From Pseudomonas fluorescens (GTDB lineage: Bacteria > Pseudomonadota > Gammaproteobacteria > Pseudomonadales > Pseudomonadaceae), in the NCBI RefSeq assembly GCF_001902145.1, contig NZ_MRST01000013.1:39735-103734 (forward strand): a stretch of 64,000 bases of DNA, given 5' to 3'. Every line of letters starts with the position of its first letter. Positions within the stretch are counted from its first letter, which is position 1. This document shows, in pieces, positions 52,628 through 62,685 of the stretch. The notes under the pieces are model-generated. The model was not told the DNA's origin. It was given only the letters and a program-made list of their open reading frames with translations, and ran no database searches. Both the position numbers and the translations under genes were made by a program.

Positions 52628-55600
52628 GAAAGCGGATGCCCAGGCGTATAAAGGACTATCTGATTATATTAAGTGCCGGTTTGTACTTCAGCACTGCCGT
52701 GCTGGCGGAGCACCAAACCAGCCCGGAACGTTTCACCCTCTTGAGTCGTGCGGGAGCTGTGCAACTGGACACCCATTTTGACAAGGCCCAGCGCCAGTGG
52801 CTGCAGAACAAACGTGAACTCACGCTGGGGACATCCACCCCTGACTACCCGCCCTTCGACCTCACTTCCAGCGGCCATGACTACGAAGGCCTTACCGCCG
52901 ACTACGCAGGATTGCTGGCCAAGGCACTCTCCCTGCCAATCACTGTGATGCGCTATCCCTCTCGGGCGGCGGCCATTCGTGCCCTGGAAGCGGGGGAAAT
53001 TGACCTGCTGGGCTCCTCCAACGGGTTTGAAGCTGCGACGCCGAATCTGATCCTTTCCGAACCCTATGCCGTAGACCAGCCGGTACTGGTCACGCGCGAG
53101 GGAGAAACCCGCAGCCTCAGCGACGGCCTCGACGGGCTGCGCCTGAGCCTCGTCTATCATTACCTACCGCTCGATGAGGTGGAAAAGCTGTATCCCAAGG
53201 CGATCATCCGCGCCTACCCGTCTTATCAAAATGCCTTGAATGCAGTGGCCTTCGACCAGGCGGATGTGTTTCTCGGTGACACCATTTCCACCCATTACAT
53301 GATCAACAAGGGCTATCTCAAAAACATTCGCATGGCCAACTTCGGCAAGCATGAAGCTTATGGCTTCAGTTTTGCCACGCGCCAGGACAACCGGATGCTC
53401 CTCAGCATTGTCGATTCAGCCCTGGCCTCAGTGCCCATCAACGAAAGGGACAGTATTGCCAAGCGCTGGAGCGCCGGCAGCGACATCCTGCTGACCGACC
53501 AGAAACTGCAACTGACCCAGCGCGAAGAGCGCTGGCTCAAAGAGCATCCGGTGGTCACGGTGGTCGTCAACGAAACCTTCGCGCCCCTGACGTTCTTCGA
53601 TACGGACGGCAACTTTCGTGGCATCACCGCCGACTTACTGGAGTTGATACGCTTGCGCACCGGCCTGCGCTTTTCGGTACAGCGCGAGCGCGACGTCAAC
53701 GCAATGATCGACCAGGTCGCAACCCAGAAAGTCGATATGATCGGGGCCATCGTTCCCAGCGACGAACGAGATTCACAGCTTAATTTCAGCCGCCCTTACC
53801 TCGAAAACTCCTATGTGCTGTTGACGCGCAAAGAGCCAGGAGCGCCGTCGAACATGGAGCAAATGGCAGGAAAGCGTCTGGCAATAACCCAGGGCAACCC
53901 CTTGGCCGCAACCTTGGGCAAGGACTTTCCAGAGATTCACCTGGTGGAAACCAGTGATACATTCAGAGCATCTGAGCTGCTCGCACAGGGACAAGTGGAT
54001 GGGGCCGTGAACACCCTGGTGATTGCCAACTACTTCCTGTCCTCCCAGGTTTTCCAGGACCGCCTGCAAATCAGCGCCAGCATCGGCACCACTCCCGCCA
54101 CCTTCACCCTGGCCACCTCGCGCCAAGCCACGGAATTGAGCTCGATCCTCGATAAGGCCCTGCTCAGCATTGCCCCGGATGAAATGGGTGTAATCAACAG
54201 TCGCTGGCGTGGCTACACCGCCGCGTCCGACAGTTACTGGCGTAATTACCATCAACTGATCGCGCGAATCATCATCGGCACCGGGCTGTTGCTATTGATA
54301 TCCCTGGCCTGGAACGCCTACATGCGTCGCCAGATCAAGCATCGAAAAATGGCCGAACGCGCCCTCAACGATCAGTTCGAGTTCATGCGTGCACTGGTCA
54401 ATGAGACGCCCCATCCGATCTACGTGCGCGACCGCAATGGGTTGTTGCAGACCTGTAACGACAGCTACCTGCAGGTGTTCGACGTCAAGCGCGAAGAGGT
54501 GATCGGCAAAAGCGTGACCCAGATGACCATGGCGCTGGCGTCGGAGGCAGTCCAGTATCATGCTGACTATCTGCGTGTGGTGGCCGAGGGTAACCCGCTG
54601 ATCCTCGATCGCAGCCTGCATATCCACGACAAGAAACTGACCATCTATCACTGGATCCTTCCCTACCGCGACTCTACGGGTGAAGTCCAAGGCATCATCG
54701 GTGGCTGGATCGATATCAGTGACCGACGCCAGCTATTCGATGAACTACGTGCTGCCAAGGAGCGCGCCGACGAAGCCAACCGCGCCAAGAGCACGTTCCT
54801 GGCTACCATGAGCCACGAGATTCGCACCCCGATGAACGCGGTGATCGGCATGCTCGAACTGACGCTCAAGCGCGCCGACCAAGGACACCTTGACCGTCCG
54901 GCGATCGAGGTGGCGTACAACTCGGCCAGAGATCTGCTGGAGCTGATCGGTGACATTCTCGACATCGCGCGTATCGAGTCCGGCCGCCTCAGCCTGGCGC
55001 CGGAGCGCGTCAACCTGCGGGAGGTAATTGAATCAGTGGTGCGCGTCTTCGACGGTCTCGCACGGCAGAAAACCCTCAGCCTGCTGCTGGAGTTCAAACC
55101 CGACCTGAACGATATCGAGGTGCTGATTGACCCGCTGCGCTTCAAGCAGGTGCTATCGAACCTTGTGAGCAACGCGATCAAGTTTACCGAACAAGGGCAG
55201 GTCAAGATCAAGGTCGAGCTGCAGCCTACCCAGGCACCGGAGCAGATCGAGCTGAAACTGGTGGTGGAAGACACCGGCATCGGCATCAGCCGGGAGGACC
55301 AACAGCGCCTGTTCGAACCCTTTGCCCAGGCGGACAATTCCGGGCAACTGGCACGCAGTGGCGCGGGCCTGGGGCTGGTGATCTGCCGCAGCCTGTGCGC
55401 GATGATGGGCGGCCAATTGAGCCTGAGCAGCGTGCCCATGGTAGGCACCCAGGTGCACGTCAACCTGAGCATGCCTCGCCTGCAAGCGATCCAGACGGTG
55501 GGTGAACACACGCCGCCAACGCCGGCCACCGCACGGGCGCTTAACGTACTGGTGGTAGACGACCACTCGGCGAATCGCCTGCTGATGTGCCAGCAATTGG

Positions 55601-56271
55601 GCTATCTGGGGCATAAGTTCACCGCTGCCGAGCACGGAGCCGCAGGGTTCCAGGCCTGGCGTAAAGAGCATTTCGACCTTGTGATTGCCGACTGCAACAT
55701 GCCCATCATGAACGGCTACGAACTGAGTCGTTCAATCCGTGAGTATGAGCAACGCGAACAATTGGTGCCCTGCGTAGTACTGGGCTTTACCGCCAACGCC
55801 CAGCCGGAGGAAAGGCAACAGTGCGTGCAAGCCGGCATGGATGACTGCCTGTTCAAACCCATCAGCCTTACCGTACTAGAGCGCCAACTGGCACAGATCG
55901 TCCCTGAACCCGTGCTCCAACGGCTGGACCTCGAATGCCTGGAAGCGCTGACCGGCGGTGATCCACAGTTGAGTCGACGCTTGCTGGAGGAGCTGCTGAG
56001 CAGCAGCCTTCACGACCGCAGGGTCCTTATCGAACTGCGGGATCGACACGCGCCCCCCTCGGACATCATTGAGCAAGCCCACAAGATCAAGGGTGCGGCC
56101 CGCATCGTTCAAGCCCACTCGTTGGCGGGGCAATGCGAAGCCTTGGAGCAAACCTGTTCTCGCAATGAGGAGTGGGCCGTGATCGAAAGCGGCATCAGGG
56201 CCCTGGAACAACTCATGCTGGAATTGGAGAAGATGCTGCGGGTTCAACTGGATGAGCTGCAGGACCCATAG
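52624..56271 (+). CDS. BvgS/RocS1-type hybrid sensor kinase with two periplasmic binding domains
   Basis: A 1215-residue unorthodox sensor. A signal/TM N-terminus is followed by two SBP_bac_3 (Venus-flytrap) domains (about 45-270 and 285-515), a membrane helix near 550-575, a PAS domain (about 595-700), HisKA with His731 in FLATMSHEIRTPMN, HATPase (DTGIGI, GAGLGLVI), a receiver with Asp1023 in VIADCNMPIMNG, and an Hpt domain with His1153 in EQAHKIKGAARI. All phosphorelay residues are present. It resembles RocS1 of P. aeruginosa, which controls fimbriae. GTG start at 52624 (ATG at 52636 possible). Confidence 0.93.
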   Translation: MRKRMPRRIKDYLIILSAGLYFSTAVLAEHQTSPERFTLLSRAGAVQLDTHFDKAQRQWLQNKRELTLGTSTPDYPPFDLTSSGHDYEGLTADYAGLLAKALSLPITVMRYPSRAAAIRALEAGEIDLLGSSNGFEAATPNLILSEPYAVDQPVLVTREGETRSLSDGLDGLRLSLVYHYLPLDEVEKLYPKAIIRAYPSYQNALNAVAFDQADVFLGDTISTHYMINKGYLKNIRMANFGKHEAYGFSFATRQDNRMLLSIVDSALASVPINERDSIAKRWSAGSDILLTDQKLQLTQREERWLKEHPVVTVVVNETFAPLTFFDTDGNFRGITADLLELIRLRTGLRFSVQRERDVNAMIDQVATQKVDMIGAIVPSDERDSQLNFSRPYLENSYVLLTRKEPGAPSNMEQMAGKRLAITQGNPLAATLGKDFPEIHLVETSDTFRASELLAQGQVDGAVNTLVIANYFLSSQVFQDRLQISASIGTTPATFTLATSRQATELSSILDKALLSIAPDEMGVINSRWRGYTAASDSYWRNYHQLIARIIIGTGLLLLISLAWNAYMRRQIKHRKMAERALNDQFEFMRALVNETPHPIYVRDRNGLLQTCNDSYLQVFDVKREEVIGKSVTQMTMALASEAVQYHADYLRVVAEGNPLILDRSLHIHDKKLTIYHWILPYRDSTGEVQGIIGGWIDISDRRQLFDELRAAKERADEANRAKSTFLATMSHEIRTPMNAVIGMLELTLKRADQGHLDRPAIEVAYNSARDLLELIGDILDIARIESGRLSLAPERVNLREVIESVVRVFDGLARQKTLSLLLEFKPDLNDIEVLIDPLRFKQVLSNLVSNAIKFTEQGQVKIKVELQPTQAPEQIELKLVVEDTGIGISREDQQRLFEPFAQADNSGQLARSGAGLGLVICRSLCAMMGGQLSLSSVPMVGTQVHVNLSMPRLQAIQTVGEHTPPTPATARALNVLVVDDHSANRLLMCQQLGYLGHKFTAAEHGAAGFQAWRKEHFDLVIADCNMPIMNGYELSRSIREYEQREQLVPCVVLGFTANAQPEERQQCVQAGMDDCLFKPISLTVLERQLAQIVPEPVLQRLDLECLEALTGGDPQLSRRLLEELLSSSLHDRRVLIELRDRHAPPSDIIEQAHKIKGAARIVQAHSLAGQCEALEQTCSRNEEWAVIESGIRALEQLMLELEKMLRVQLDELQDP

Positions 56272-56289
56272 CACCAGGCCCCGTCGTGG

Positions 56290-56316
56290 CGGGAGCGAGC
56301 AAATTCGCTCCTACCG
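56290..56316. repeat. Degenerate single REP
   Basis: Short palindrome GGAGCGAGCAAATTCGCTCC between convergent genes; it resembles one REP arm of the GGAGCGAG class that has lost its core and its partner. Confidence 0.55.
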
Positions 56317-56340
56317 CGACCAGCATAAGCACCAACCGCT

Positions 56341-56823
56341 TCAGCAGTCGGTCAACTGCAGGAAAATCTCCGCCAGCCGCTCAATTCCCACCTGGTCCTG
56401 AGGGGTAAACCGGCCCAGCAAGGGGCTGTCGAGATCAAGGACACCAATCAGTTGGCCGTCCTTGACCAATGGCACCACCAATTCACTGTTCGAAGCGCTG
56501 TCGCAGGCGATATGGCCTGGGAACGCGTGCACATCCTCCACGCGCTGGGTTTTGCGTGAGGCCGCAGCCGCACCACACACGCCGCGCCCAAACGGAATGC
56601 GCACACAGGCGATCTGCCCCTGAAAGGGCCCAAGCACCAGCTCTTCGTTACGATTGAGGTAAAAGCCAGCCCAGTTCAAGTCATCCAGCTGGTTGAACAG
56701 GAACGCGGAAAACTGCGCACTGTTGGCAATAAAATCGCGCTCATCAGCCAGCAGTGACTCCAGTTGCGCGCAGAGCATGGCATAGCCATCAAGGCCGCTG
56801 CCGGCCTGTTGTAAATCGATCAT
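56341..56823 (-). CDS. msrC: Free methionine-(R)-sulfoxide reductase (GAF type)
   Basis: A 160-residue GAF-domain enzyme reducing free Met-R-sulfoxide. The three redox cysteines are in the proper register: Cys73 (IACVRIPFGRG), Cys83 (GVCGAAA) and Cys107 (FPGHIACDSASNSELVVP); spacings 10 and 24 match E. coli fRMsr. Coupled to the AAA ATPase gene upstream by an ATGA overlap. Confidence 0.94.
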   Translation of the reverse strand: MIDLQQAGSGLDGYAMLCAQLESLLADERDFIANSAQFSAFLFNQLDDLNWAGFYLNRNEELVLGPFQGQIACVRIPFGRGVCGAAAASRKTQRVEDVHAFPGHIACDSASNSELVVPLVKDGQLIGVLDLDSPLLGRFTPQDQVGIERLAEIFLQLTDC

Positions 56824-57797
56824 GGTTGACGTTCCAGCAATTTAAGACCCACCCAGTAACGGGCGAATTGATAGGCGCACCGGCCATTGCGGTTGCCGCG
56901 CCCAGTGGCCCAACGCACCGCGAGAACGTCAAGCTGCTCATCGCGTTGCCACTGCAAGCCGGCCTTGCTGGCCAACTCACCGATCCAGTGTTCCACCACA
57001 TCCAGGAAATGCTCCTGGGTAAAGGGGTAGAACGACAACCACAAGCCAAAACGATCCGACAAGGCAATCTTGTCTTCAACCGCCTCGCTCGGGTGCAATT
57101 CGCCATCCACGCGTTTCCAGTTGTCATTGTCGCTCTGGTTTTCCGGCACAAGGTGGCGACGGTTGGATGTGGCATACAGCAGCACGTTTTCCGGCGCCTG
57201 TTCCAGGGAGCCATCCAGCACGCTCTTGAGCACGCGATAGTCACCTTCGCCGGCCTCGAACGACAGGTCATCGCAAAACAAAATGAAGCGTTGGGGTAGC
57301 TTGATCAGTTGCTCGACCACCCGCGGCAGGTCAGCCAGGTGGTCACGCTCGATCTCGATAAGACGCAGGCCCGCCCTGGCGTGCTGGGCGAGCAAAGCCC
57401 GGACCATGGAAGACTTGCCGGTGCCACGCGAACCCCATAACAGGGCATGGTTGGCGGGCAACCCGTCGAGGAACTGTTGGGTGTTGCGCGCCAGTTGTTC
57501 ACGTTGTTTGTCGACACCGATCAGGTCCGACAGGCGCATGTCCAGGCTCACTTCCAACGGTAACAGGAAGCCATTGCGACCTTCGCGCTGCCAACGGGCG
57601 GCCAGGCATTGGTGCCAGTCGATCGCCTGGCGTGGGGCGGGTAACAACGGTTCCAGGCGAGCCAGCACCGCATCGGCGCGCTCAAGAAAGGCATTCAATC
57701 GAGAATCCACAGCTATTCCTCTGGCAACTTCTTGCAAAAGATGGCGTATTGGCAACCCTGCGGCAAACTGCAGGGCTGCATCAAACAAACGATTCAT
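56820..57797 (-). CDS. AAA+ ATPase of the DUF815 family
   Basis: A 325-residue ATPase: Walker A WGSRGTGKSS (about 121-130), Walker B FILFCDDLSFE, arginine-containing sensor segments (LYATSNRRHLVPE, DRFGLWLSFYPF). DUF815 proteins are uncharacterised loader-like ATPases. It overlaps msrC by four bases. Confidence 0.88.
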   Translation of the reverse strand: MNRLFDAALQFAAGLPIRHLLQEVARGIAVDSRLNAFLERADAVLARLEPLLPAPRQAIDWHQCLAARWQREGRNGFLLPLEVSLDMRLSDLIGVDKQREQLARNTQQFLDGLPANHALLWGSRGTGKSSMVRALLAQHARAGLRLIEIERDHLADLPRVVEQLIKLPQRFILFCDDLSFEAGEGDYRVLKSVLDGSLEQAPENVLLYATSNRRHLVPENQSDNDNWKRVDGELHPSEAVEDKIALSDRFGLWLSFYPFTQEHFLDVVEHWIGELASKAGLQWQRDEQLDVLAVRWATGRGNRNGRCAYQFARYWVGLKLLERQP

Positions 57798-57858
57798 GCC
57801 GGGCGAGCCAAAGCTTGTGGATGTTCAGCTATGCTTGCCGGGCGAAGGGAAACGCTAA

Positions 57859-60183
57859 GTGGTTCAACACTCGATGGATATCAAGTTCGCCCACCGCTTG
57901 TCTTATAAACAAGCCAGATTGACTGTGCTGGTCGGTTTCGTCTTGGGAACCCTGCTCAGTCTGATCCAAATCGGCATTGATTATGCCAGTGAAGACGCAT
58001 CCATCAACCGTGAAATACGCTCACTGATTGAAATCAGCCATAACCCGGCGTCACGAATCGCCTACAACATCGATGCCGAACTCGCCCAGGAACTGACCTT
58101 GGGCCTGTTGCACTCCCCTGCCATCATCCGCGCGCAGTTGATCGACAACAATGGCATAGTGCTAGCCGACGTCAACCGTCCGCGCAAGGAAAGCAACTAT
58201 CGGCCGGTCAGCGATTTTCTGTTTGGCGCCAATCGCCAGTTCGAAGACCGACTGTTTCTCAGCCATATGCCCAACGACTCCCTTGGTGTGCTACGCCTGG
58301 ACGTCGATACCTATGCCTTTGGCAGCCGTTTCCTGCATCGTGCCGAGATCACCCTGCTCAATGGCTTCGCCCGCAGCCTGCTGCTCACCGGGATTTTGCT
58401 CGGCCTGTTCTACGTAATGCTCACCCAACCGCTGGTGCGCATTATCCGCGAGCTGAGCACACGCAAACAGGCGCGCCTGGATTGCCCACCGGGGCATGAG
58501 CACGATGAAATCGGCGTGCTGGTCAGCGTCGCCAACCAACAATTCGAAAACATGGAAACCGAGATCCAGCAACGGCGCCACGCCGAAGATCGCCTTACGG
58601 AGTACCTGGGGCAACTGGAAAATATCGTTTCTGCGCGCACCCTCGAACTCAAGGCCAGCAACCAACGCTTGAGCCAGTCCAATGATGAGCTGGAGGCGGC
58701 GAAAATGACTGCGCTGGGCATGGCTCAGGCACGGGCAGCATTCCTGGCCAATATGAGCCATGAAATCCGCACGCCGCTCAATGGACTACTGGGCATGATT
58801 GCCCTGTCACTGGACAGCCCGCTGACCGCCGAACAGCGCCAGCAACTGTCCATTGCCCATGACTCAGGCAAAGTGCTGGTGGAGTTGCTCAACGATATTC
58901 TTGACCTGTCCAAGTTCGACGCCGGCCAGCTGGAACTGGAGCATATCCCGTTCGACCTGGGCTCATTGGTGGAAGACACCGCCAACCTGCTATCGCAAAA
59001 TGCCGCTCCGAGTGTGGAACTGACCTGCCTGATCGACCCGCAGTTTCCCGCCCAGGTGATCGGCGACCCTACCCGTGTGCGACAGATCGTCAGCAACTTG
59101 CTCTCCAACGCCTTGAAGTTCACCCGCTTTGGCCGCGTCGATGTGCGCCTGTGCGCCTTTGAAGGCCGGGTCAGCATTGAAGTGTGCGATACCGGCATCG
59201 GCATCGCCCAAGAAGCCCAGGTGAAAATCTTCCAGCCGTTCACCCAGGCCGGCGCTGGCATCACCCGCCAGTTTGGCGGGACGGGATTGGGCCTGGCGTT
59301 GACTCGTAACCTGTGCGAAGCCATGCAAGGCCGCTTGAGTATCAGCTCGGAGGTGGGCTTTGGCAGCCAGTTCAGCGCCGACCTCCCACTGCCCGCGCAT
59401 TTGCCTGCCATGCGCTATGCACCGCTCACGGGCGAGGTGATCGCCATCACCAACGCCGGCGGCGGGCTGACGGAGCTGCTCACCACGCTGCTGCCCTCTT
59501 GGGGACTGACACCGCGCTGCTATTCCCAGGACGATGATTTGAGCGGGCTTGTACCCGACCTGTTGATCACCGACTGCCCTGAATGCCTGTTCCGCTTGCG
59601 CCCGGGCATCAACGCGCCGATTCTGCTGGTTACCGCCTATGGCAACTTTTTGCCCAGCGAAGAAGTCACGGCCCTGGCGCCGCTACAGCAACAAGCGCGC
59701 CCATTGAGCCGCAACGCGCTGTACCAGATCCTGCAACGCAACCTGCGCAGCGACGCGCAACTGGTGCTCGACCCGGTCCAGATAGAAACCGCTCCGCTTG
59801 CGCACCGCGCGCGCATCCTGCTGGTGGAGGACAACGCGGTCAATCAACTGGTGGCCAAGGGCATGCTCAGCAAGCTCGGGTGTGAGGTGATCGTAGCGGC
59901 CCATGGTGGCGAAGCCCTCAAGCTTCTGGAGGACCAGCGCTTCGATTTGGTGTTGATGGACTGCAACATGCCTGTGATGGATGGCTATGAGGCCAGCCGA
60001 CAAATTCGCCGCAGCGGGCGTTGGCCGGACTTACCCATTGTTGCCTTGACCGCCAACGCGATGGCCGAAGAGCGCGAGCGTTGCCGGGCCGCAGGAATGA
60101 ACGATTACCTGGCCAAGCCGTTTCGCCGGGAAGAGCTCAACGCCTTACTGGAACTGTGGGTACCGAAGACAACCAGCCTCTGA
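57859..60183 (+). CDS. Hybrid sensor histidine kinase with a degenerate central receiver
   Basis: A 774-residue membrane kinase: TM1 (about 20-42), periplasmic region (about 43-170), TM2 (about 172-195), HAMP-like linker and coiled coil (about 240-290), HisKA with His301 (FLANMSHEIRTPLNG), HATPase (DTGIGI, GGTGLGLAL), a middle receiver-like segment (about 520-620: ITNAGGG..., LLITDCPECLF) lacking clear acidic pocket and lysine, and an intact C-terminal receiver with Asp701 (LVLMDCNMPVMDGYE). No Hpt domain. The GTG at 57859 has AAGGGA upstream. Signal and partner regulator are unknown. Confidence 0.88.
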   Translation: MVQHSMDIKFAHRLSYKQARLTVLVGFVLGTLLSLIQIGIDYASEDASINREIRSLIEISHNPASRIAYNIDAELAQELTLGLLHSPAIIRAQLIDNNGIVLADVNRPRKESNYRPVSDFLFGANRQFEDRLFLSHMPNDSLGVLRLDVDTYAFGSRFLHRAEITLLNGFARSLLLTGILLGLFYVMLTQPLVRIIRELSTRKQARLDCPPGHEHDEIGVLVSVANQQFENMETEIQQRRHAEDRLTEYLGQLENIVSARTLELKASNQRLSQSNDELEAAKMTALGMAQARAAFLANMSHEIRTPLNGLLGMIALSLDSPLTAEQRQQLSIAHDSGKVLVELLNDILDLSKFDAGQLELEHIPFDLGSLVEDTANLLSQNAAPSVELTCLIDPQFPAQVIGDPTRVRQIVSNLLSNALKFTRFGRVDVRLCAFEGRVSIEVCDTGIGIAQEAQVKIFQPFTQAGAGITRQFGGTGLGLALTRNLCEAMQGRLSISSEVGFGSQFSADLPLPAHLPAMRYAPLTGEVIAITNAGGGLTELLTTLLPSWGLTPRCYSQDDDLSGLVPDLLITDCPECLFRLRPGINAPILLVTAYGNFLPSEEVTALAPLQQQARPLSRNALYQILQRNLRSDAQLVLDPVQIETAPLAHRARILLVEDNAVNQLVAKGMLSKLGCEVIVAAHGGEALKLLEDQRFDLVLMDCNMPVMDGYEASRQIRRSGRWPDLPIVALTANAMAEERERCRAAGMNDYLAKPFRREELNALLELWVPKTTSL

Positions 60184-60204
60184 TGGGTACCCGCAATATT
60201 GCGG

Positions 60205-60690
60205 TCATTTGAGCAGGGCTTCAATCTCCTGGGTCAAGTCCTGGGGCTTGGTGGTTGGCGCAAAACGCTTGACCTGCTTGCCATCACGGCCGATGAGAAA
60301 CTTGGTGAAGTTCCACTTGATGTTCTTGGAACCCAGTAGCCCCGGGGCCTGTTTTTTCAACTGCACGAACAACGGGTGGGCATCGCTGCCATTGACGTCG
60401 ATTTTCTTGAACAGCGGAAAACTGACGCCGAAGTTCAGCTCGCAGAACTCGGATATCGCGCCTTCATCGCCGGGTTCCTGCTTGCCGAACTGGTTGCAGG
60501 GAAAGCCGAGCACCACCAGGCCCTGGTCCTTGTATTGCTGCCAAAGTTGCTCGAGGCCCTTGTACTGCGGGGTGAAGCCGCATTTGCTCGCGGTGTTGAC
60601 CACCAAAATGGCCTTGCCGGCAAAATCGGCCAAGGTCTTTTGCTCACCCTTGATGGTGGTGCAAGGGATGCTCAGCAGGGAGTCGCTCAT
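60205..60690 (-). CDS. Thiol (glutathione) peroxidase
   Basis: A 161-residue glutathione peroxidase-family enzyme with cysteine in place of selenocysteine: LVVNTASKCGFTPQY (peroxidatic Cys37 region), FPCNQFGKQEPG (with resolving Cys and Gln), and KWNFTKFLIGRDG. It detoxifies peroxides, probably using thioredoxin. Convergent with the kinase gene; the gap contains the palindrome CCGCAATATTGCGG. Confidence 0.93.
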   Translation of the reverse strand: MSDSLLSIPCTTIKGEQKTLADFAGKAILVVNTASKCGFTPQYKGLEQLWQQYKDQGLVVLGFPCNQFGKQEPGDEGAISEFCELNFGVSFPLFKKIDVNGSDAHPLFVQLKKQAPGLLGSKNIKWNFTKFLIGRDGKQVKRFAPTTKPQDLTQEIEALLK

Positions 60691-60725
60691 GGCAATGCCT
60701 CAGTCAGGGAAAGAAAAACCTTATT

Positions 60726-60825
60726 TGTAGGAGCGAGCTTGCTCGCGAAAAACTCCCGGGCGCCGCGTTCATTCAAGAGCCCCGCGTTATCGTTGACGCT
60801 TTTCGCGAGCAAGCTCGCTCCTACA
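60726..60825. repeat. REPIN (GGAGCGAG class)
   Basis: Inverted pair of GGAGCGAGCTTGCTCGCGAA cores; interior CGCCGCGTTCATTCAAGAGC and GCGTTATCGTTGACGC is almost the same as in the REPIN at 45176. It lies between gpx and the msrB 3' end. Confidence 0.9.
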
Positions 60826-60838
60826 CAGGCCATGGAGC

Positions 60839-61231
60839 CTAGCGCGGCACCAGCTCCAGGCATACCGAATTGATGCAGTAGCGCAGGCCCGTCGGCGGCG
60901 GGCCGTCCGGGAACACATGCCCCAAGTGGGCATCACACTTGGCGCAGGTGACTTCGGTGCGAATCATGCCGTGGCTGACATCGCGGATCTCGACCATCGC
61001 GCTATCGGCAATCGGCTCATAGAAGCTGGGCCAGCCACAGCCGGAATCAAACTTCGCCCTGGAATCGAACAGCGGCTCGTTGCAGCAGATGCAGTGGTAG
61101 ACGCCGTCGGTCTTGGTCGCGTTGTACTTGCCGCTGAACGGTCGCTCGGTACCCTTGAGACGGCACACGTTGTACTGCTGCGGATCGAGCATCGCCTTCC
61201 ATTCATCTACAGTTTTCTGCAACTTATCCAT
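60839..61231 (-). CDS. msrB: Methionine-(R)-sulfoxide reductase B
   Basis: A 130-residue MsrB with both zinc-binding pairs (CICC and CAKC), GCGWPSF, and catalytic cysteine in [12 protein letters not shown]. It reduces protein-bound Met-R-sulfoxide. GAGGTG precedes the ATG at 61231; an upstream frame is antisense noise. Divergent from alaA. Confidence 0.95.
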   Translation of the reverse strand: MDKLQKTVDEWKAMLDPQQYNVCRLKGTERPFSGKYNATKTDGVYHCICCNEPLFDSRAKFDSGCGWPSFYEPIADSAMVEIRDVSHGMIRTEVTCAKCDAHLGHVFPDGPPPTGLRYCINSVCLELVPR

Positions 61232-61433
61232 CGGTACACCTCGGCAACTGAAAAACCCTGATCTGTGTCTTTTCCATGGATCAGGCGGCACGTATGATTG
61301 CGCCTCTTCAAAACGCCAGTCTGGCACCCGCGCCATCGGCATTCAAACGTATTTGTGGGTGCGGGCCGTGCAGGCTTCACCCTACGGTAGTGCCTACGCC
61401 GTCGGGATCGTTCATTTTCAGGATCACATCGCC

Positions 61434-62645
61434 ATGCAGGTCAGCAAATCGAACAAGCTCGCCAACGTCTGTTATGACATTCGCGGCCCAGTGCTCAAGC
61501 ACGCCAAACGCCTGGAAGAGGAAGGCCATCGCATCCTCAAGCTGAACATTGGCAACCCGGCGCCGTTTGGTTTCGAAGCGCCGGACGAAATCCTCCAGGA
61601 TGTGATCCGCAACCTGCCGACCGCCCAGGGCTACAGTGATTCCAAGGGCCTGTTCAGCGCGCGCAAGGCGGTGATGCAGTACTACCAGCAGAAACAGGTC
61701 GAAGGCGTCGGCATCGAGGACATCTACCTGGGCAACGGCGTGTCCGAGCTGATCGTGATGTCCATGCAGGCATTGCTCAACAATGGCGATGAAGTCCTGG
61801 TGCCAGCCCCGGATTACCCGCTGTGGACCGCCGCCGTGACCTTGGCGGGCGGCCACCCGGTGCATTACCTGTGTGATGAGGGCGCCGACTGGTTCCCGGA
61901 CCTGGCCGACATCAAGGCCAAGATCACCCCCAACACCAAGGCCCTGGTGATCATCAACCCGAACAACCCCACCGGCGCCGTGTACTCCAGGGAAGTATTG
62001 CTGGGCATGCTGGAACTGGCGCGTCAGCACAACCTGGTGGTGTTCTCCGACGAGATCTACGACAAGATCCTCTACGATGACGCCGTGCATATCTGCACCG
62101 CCTCCCTGGCCCCGGACCTGCTGTGCCTGACCTTCAATGGCCTGTCCAAGTCCTACCGCGTGGCGGGTTTCCGCTCCGGCTGGATCGCTATCTCCGGCCC
62201 CAAGCACAATGCCCAGAGCTACATCGAAGGCATCGACATGCTGGCCAACATGCGCCTGTGCGCCAACGTACCGAGCCAGCACGCGATCCAGACCGCCCTC
62301 GGCGGCTATCAGAGCATCAACGACCTGATCCTGCCCCAAGGTCGCCTGCTGGAGCAGCGTAACCGCACCTGGGAGTTGCTCAACGCTATCCCCGGCGTGA
62401 GCTGTGTGAAGCCCATGGGTGCACTTTATGCGTTCCCGCGGATCGACCCGAAAGTCTGCCCGATCCTCAACGACGAGAAGTTCGTGCTCGATTTGCTGCT
62501 GTCGGAAAAACTACTGGTCGTGCAAGGTACTGCCTTCAACTGGCCGTGGCCGGACCACTTCCGCGTGGTGACCTTGCCACGTGTGGATGACCTGGAGATG
62601 GCGATTGGTCGCATCGGTAACTTCCTGAAGTCCTATCGCCAGTAA
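61434..62645 (+). CDS. alaA: Alanine-synthesising aminotransferase AlaA (YfbQ type)
   Basis: A 403-residue class I PLP aminotransferase. Signature stretch YDIRGPVLKHAKRLEEEGHRILKLNIGNPAPFGFEAP; PLP lysine in FNGLSKSYRVAGFRSGW, and NPNNPTGAVYS for substrate binding. It makes alanine from pyruvate and glutamate. Start at 61434 fits the family N-terminus. Confidence 0.95.
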   Translation: MQVSKSNKLANVCYDIRGPVLKHAKRLEEEGHRILKLNIGNPAPFGFEAPDEILQDVIRNLPTAQGYSDSKGLFSARKAVMQYYQQKQVEGVGIEDIYLGNGVSELIVMSMQALLNNGDEVLVPAPDYPLWTAAVTLAGGHPVHYLCDEGADWFPDLADIKAKITPNTKALVIINPNNPTGAVYSREVLLGMLELARQHNLVVFSDEIYDKILYDDAVHICTASLAPDLLCLTFNGLSKSYRVAGFRSGWIAISGPKHNAQSYIEGIDMLANMRLCANVPSQHAIQTALGGYQSINDLILPQGRLLEQRNRTWELLNAIPGVSCVKPMGALYAFPRIDPKVCPILNDEKFVLDLLLSEKLLVVQGTAFNWPWPDHFRVVTLPRVDDLEMAIGRIGNFLKSYRQ

Positions 62646-62654
62646 GGCAATTGA

Positions 62655-62685
62655 CGCTGTACGACTCACAAAGGGTCGTACAGCG
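62655..62685. terminator. Hairpin after alaA
   Basis: Perfect stem CGCTGTACGAC / GTCGTACAGCG with a 9-base loop 10 bases after the stop; no T run, so termination would be weak or factor-assisted. Confidence 0.5.

Noticed and set aside
60189..60206. CCGCAATATTGCGG palindrome between kinase and gpx as an operator
   Set aside because: It lies between two convergent 3' ends, where an operator makes little sense; at most a weak hairpin.
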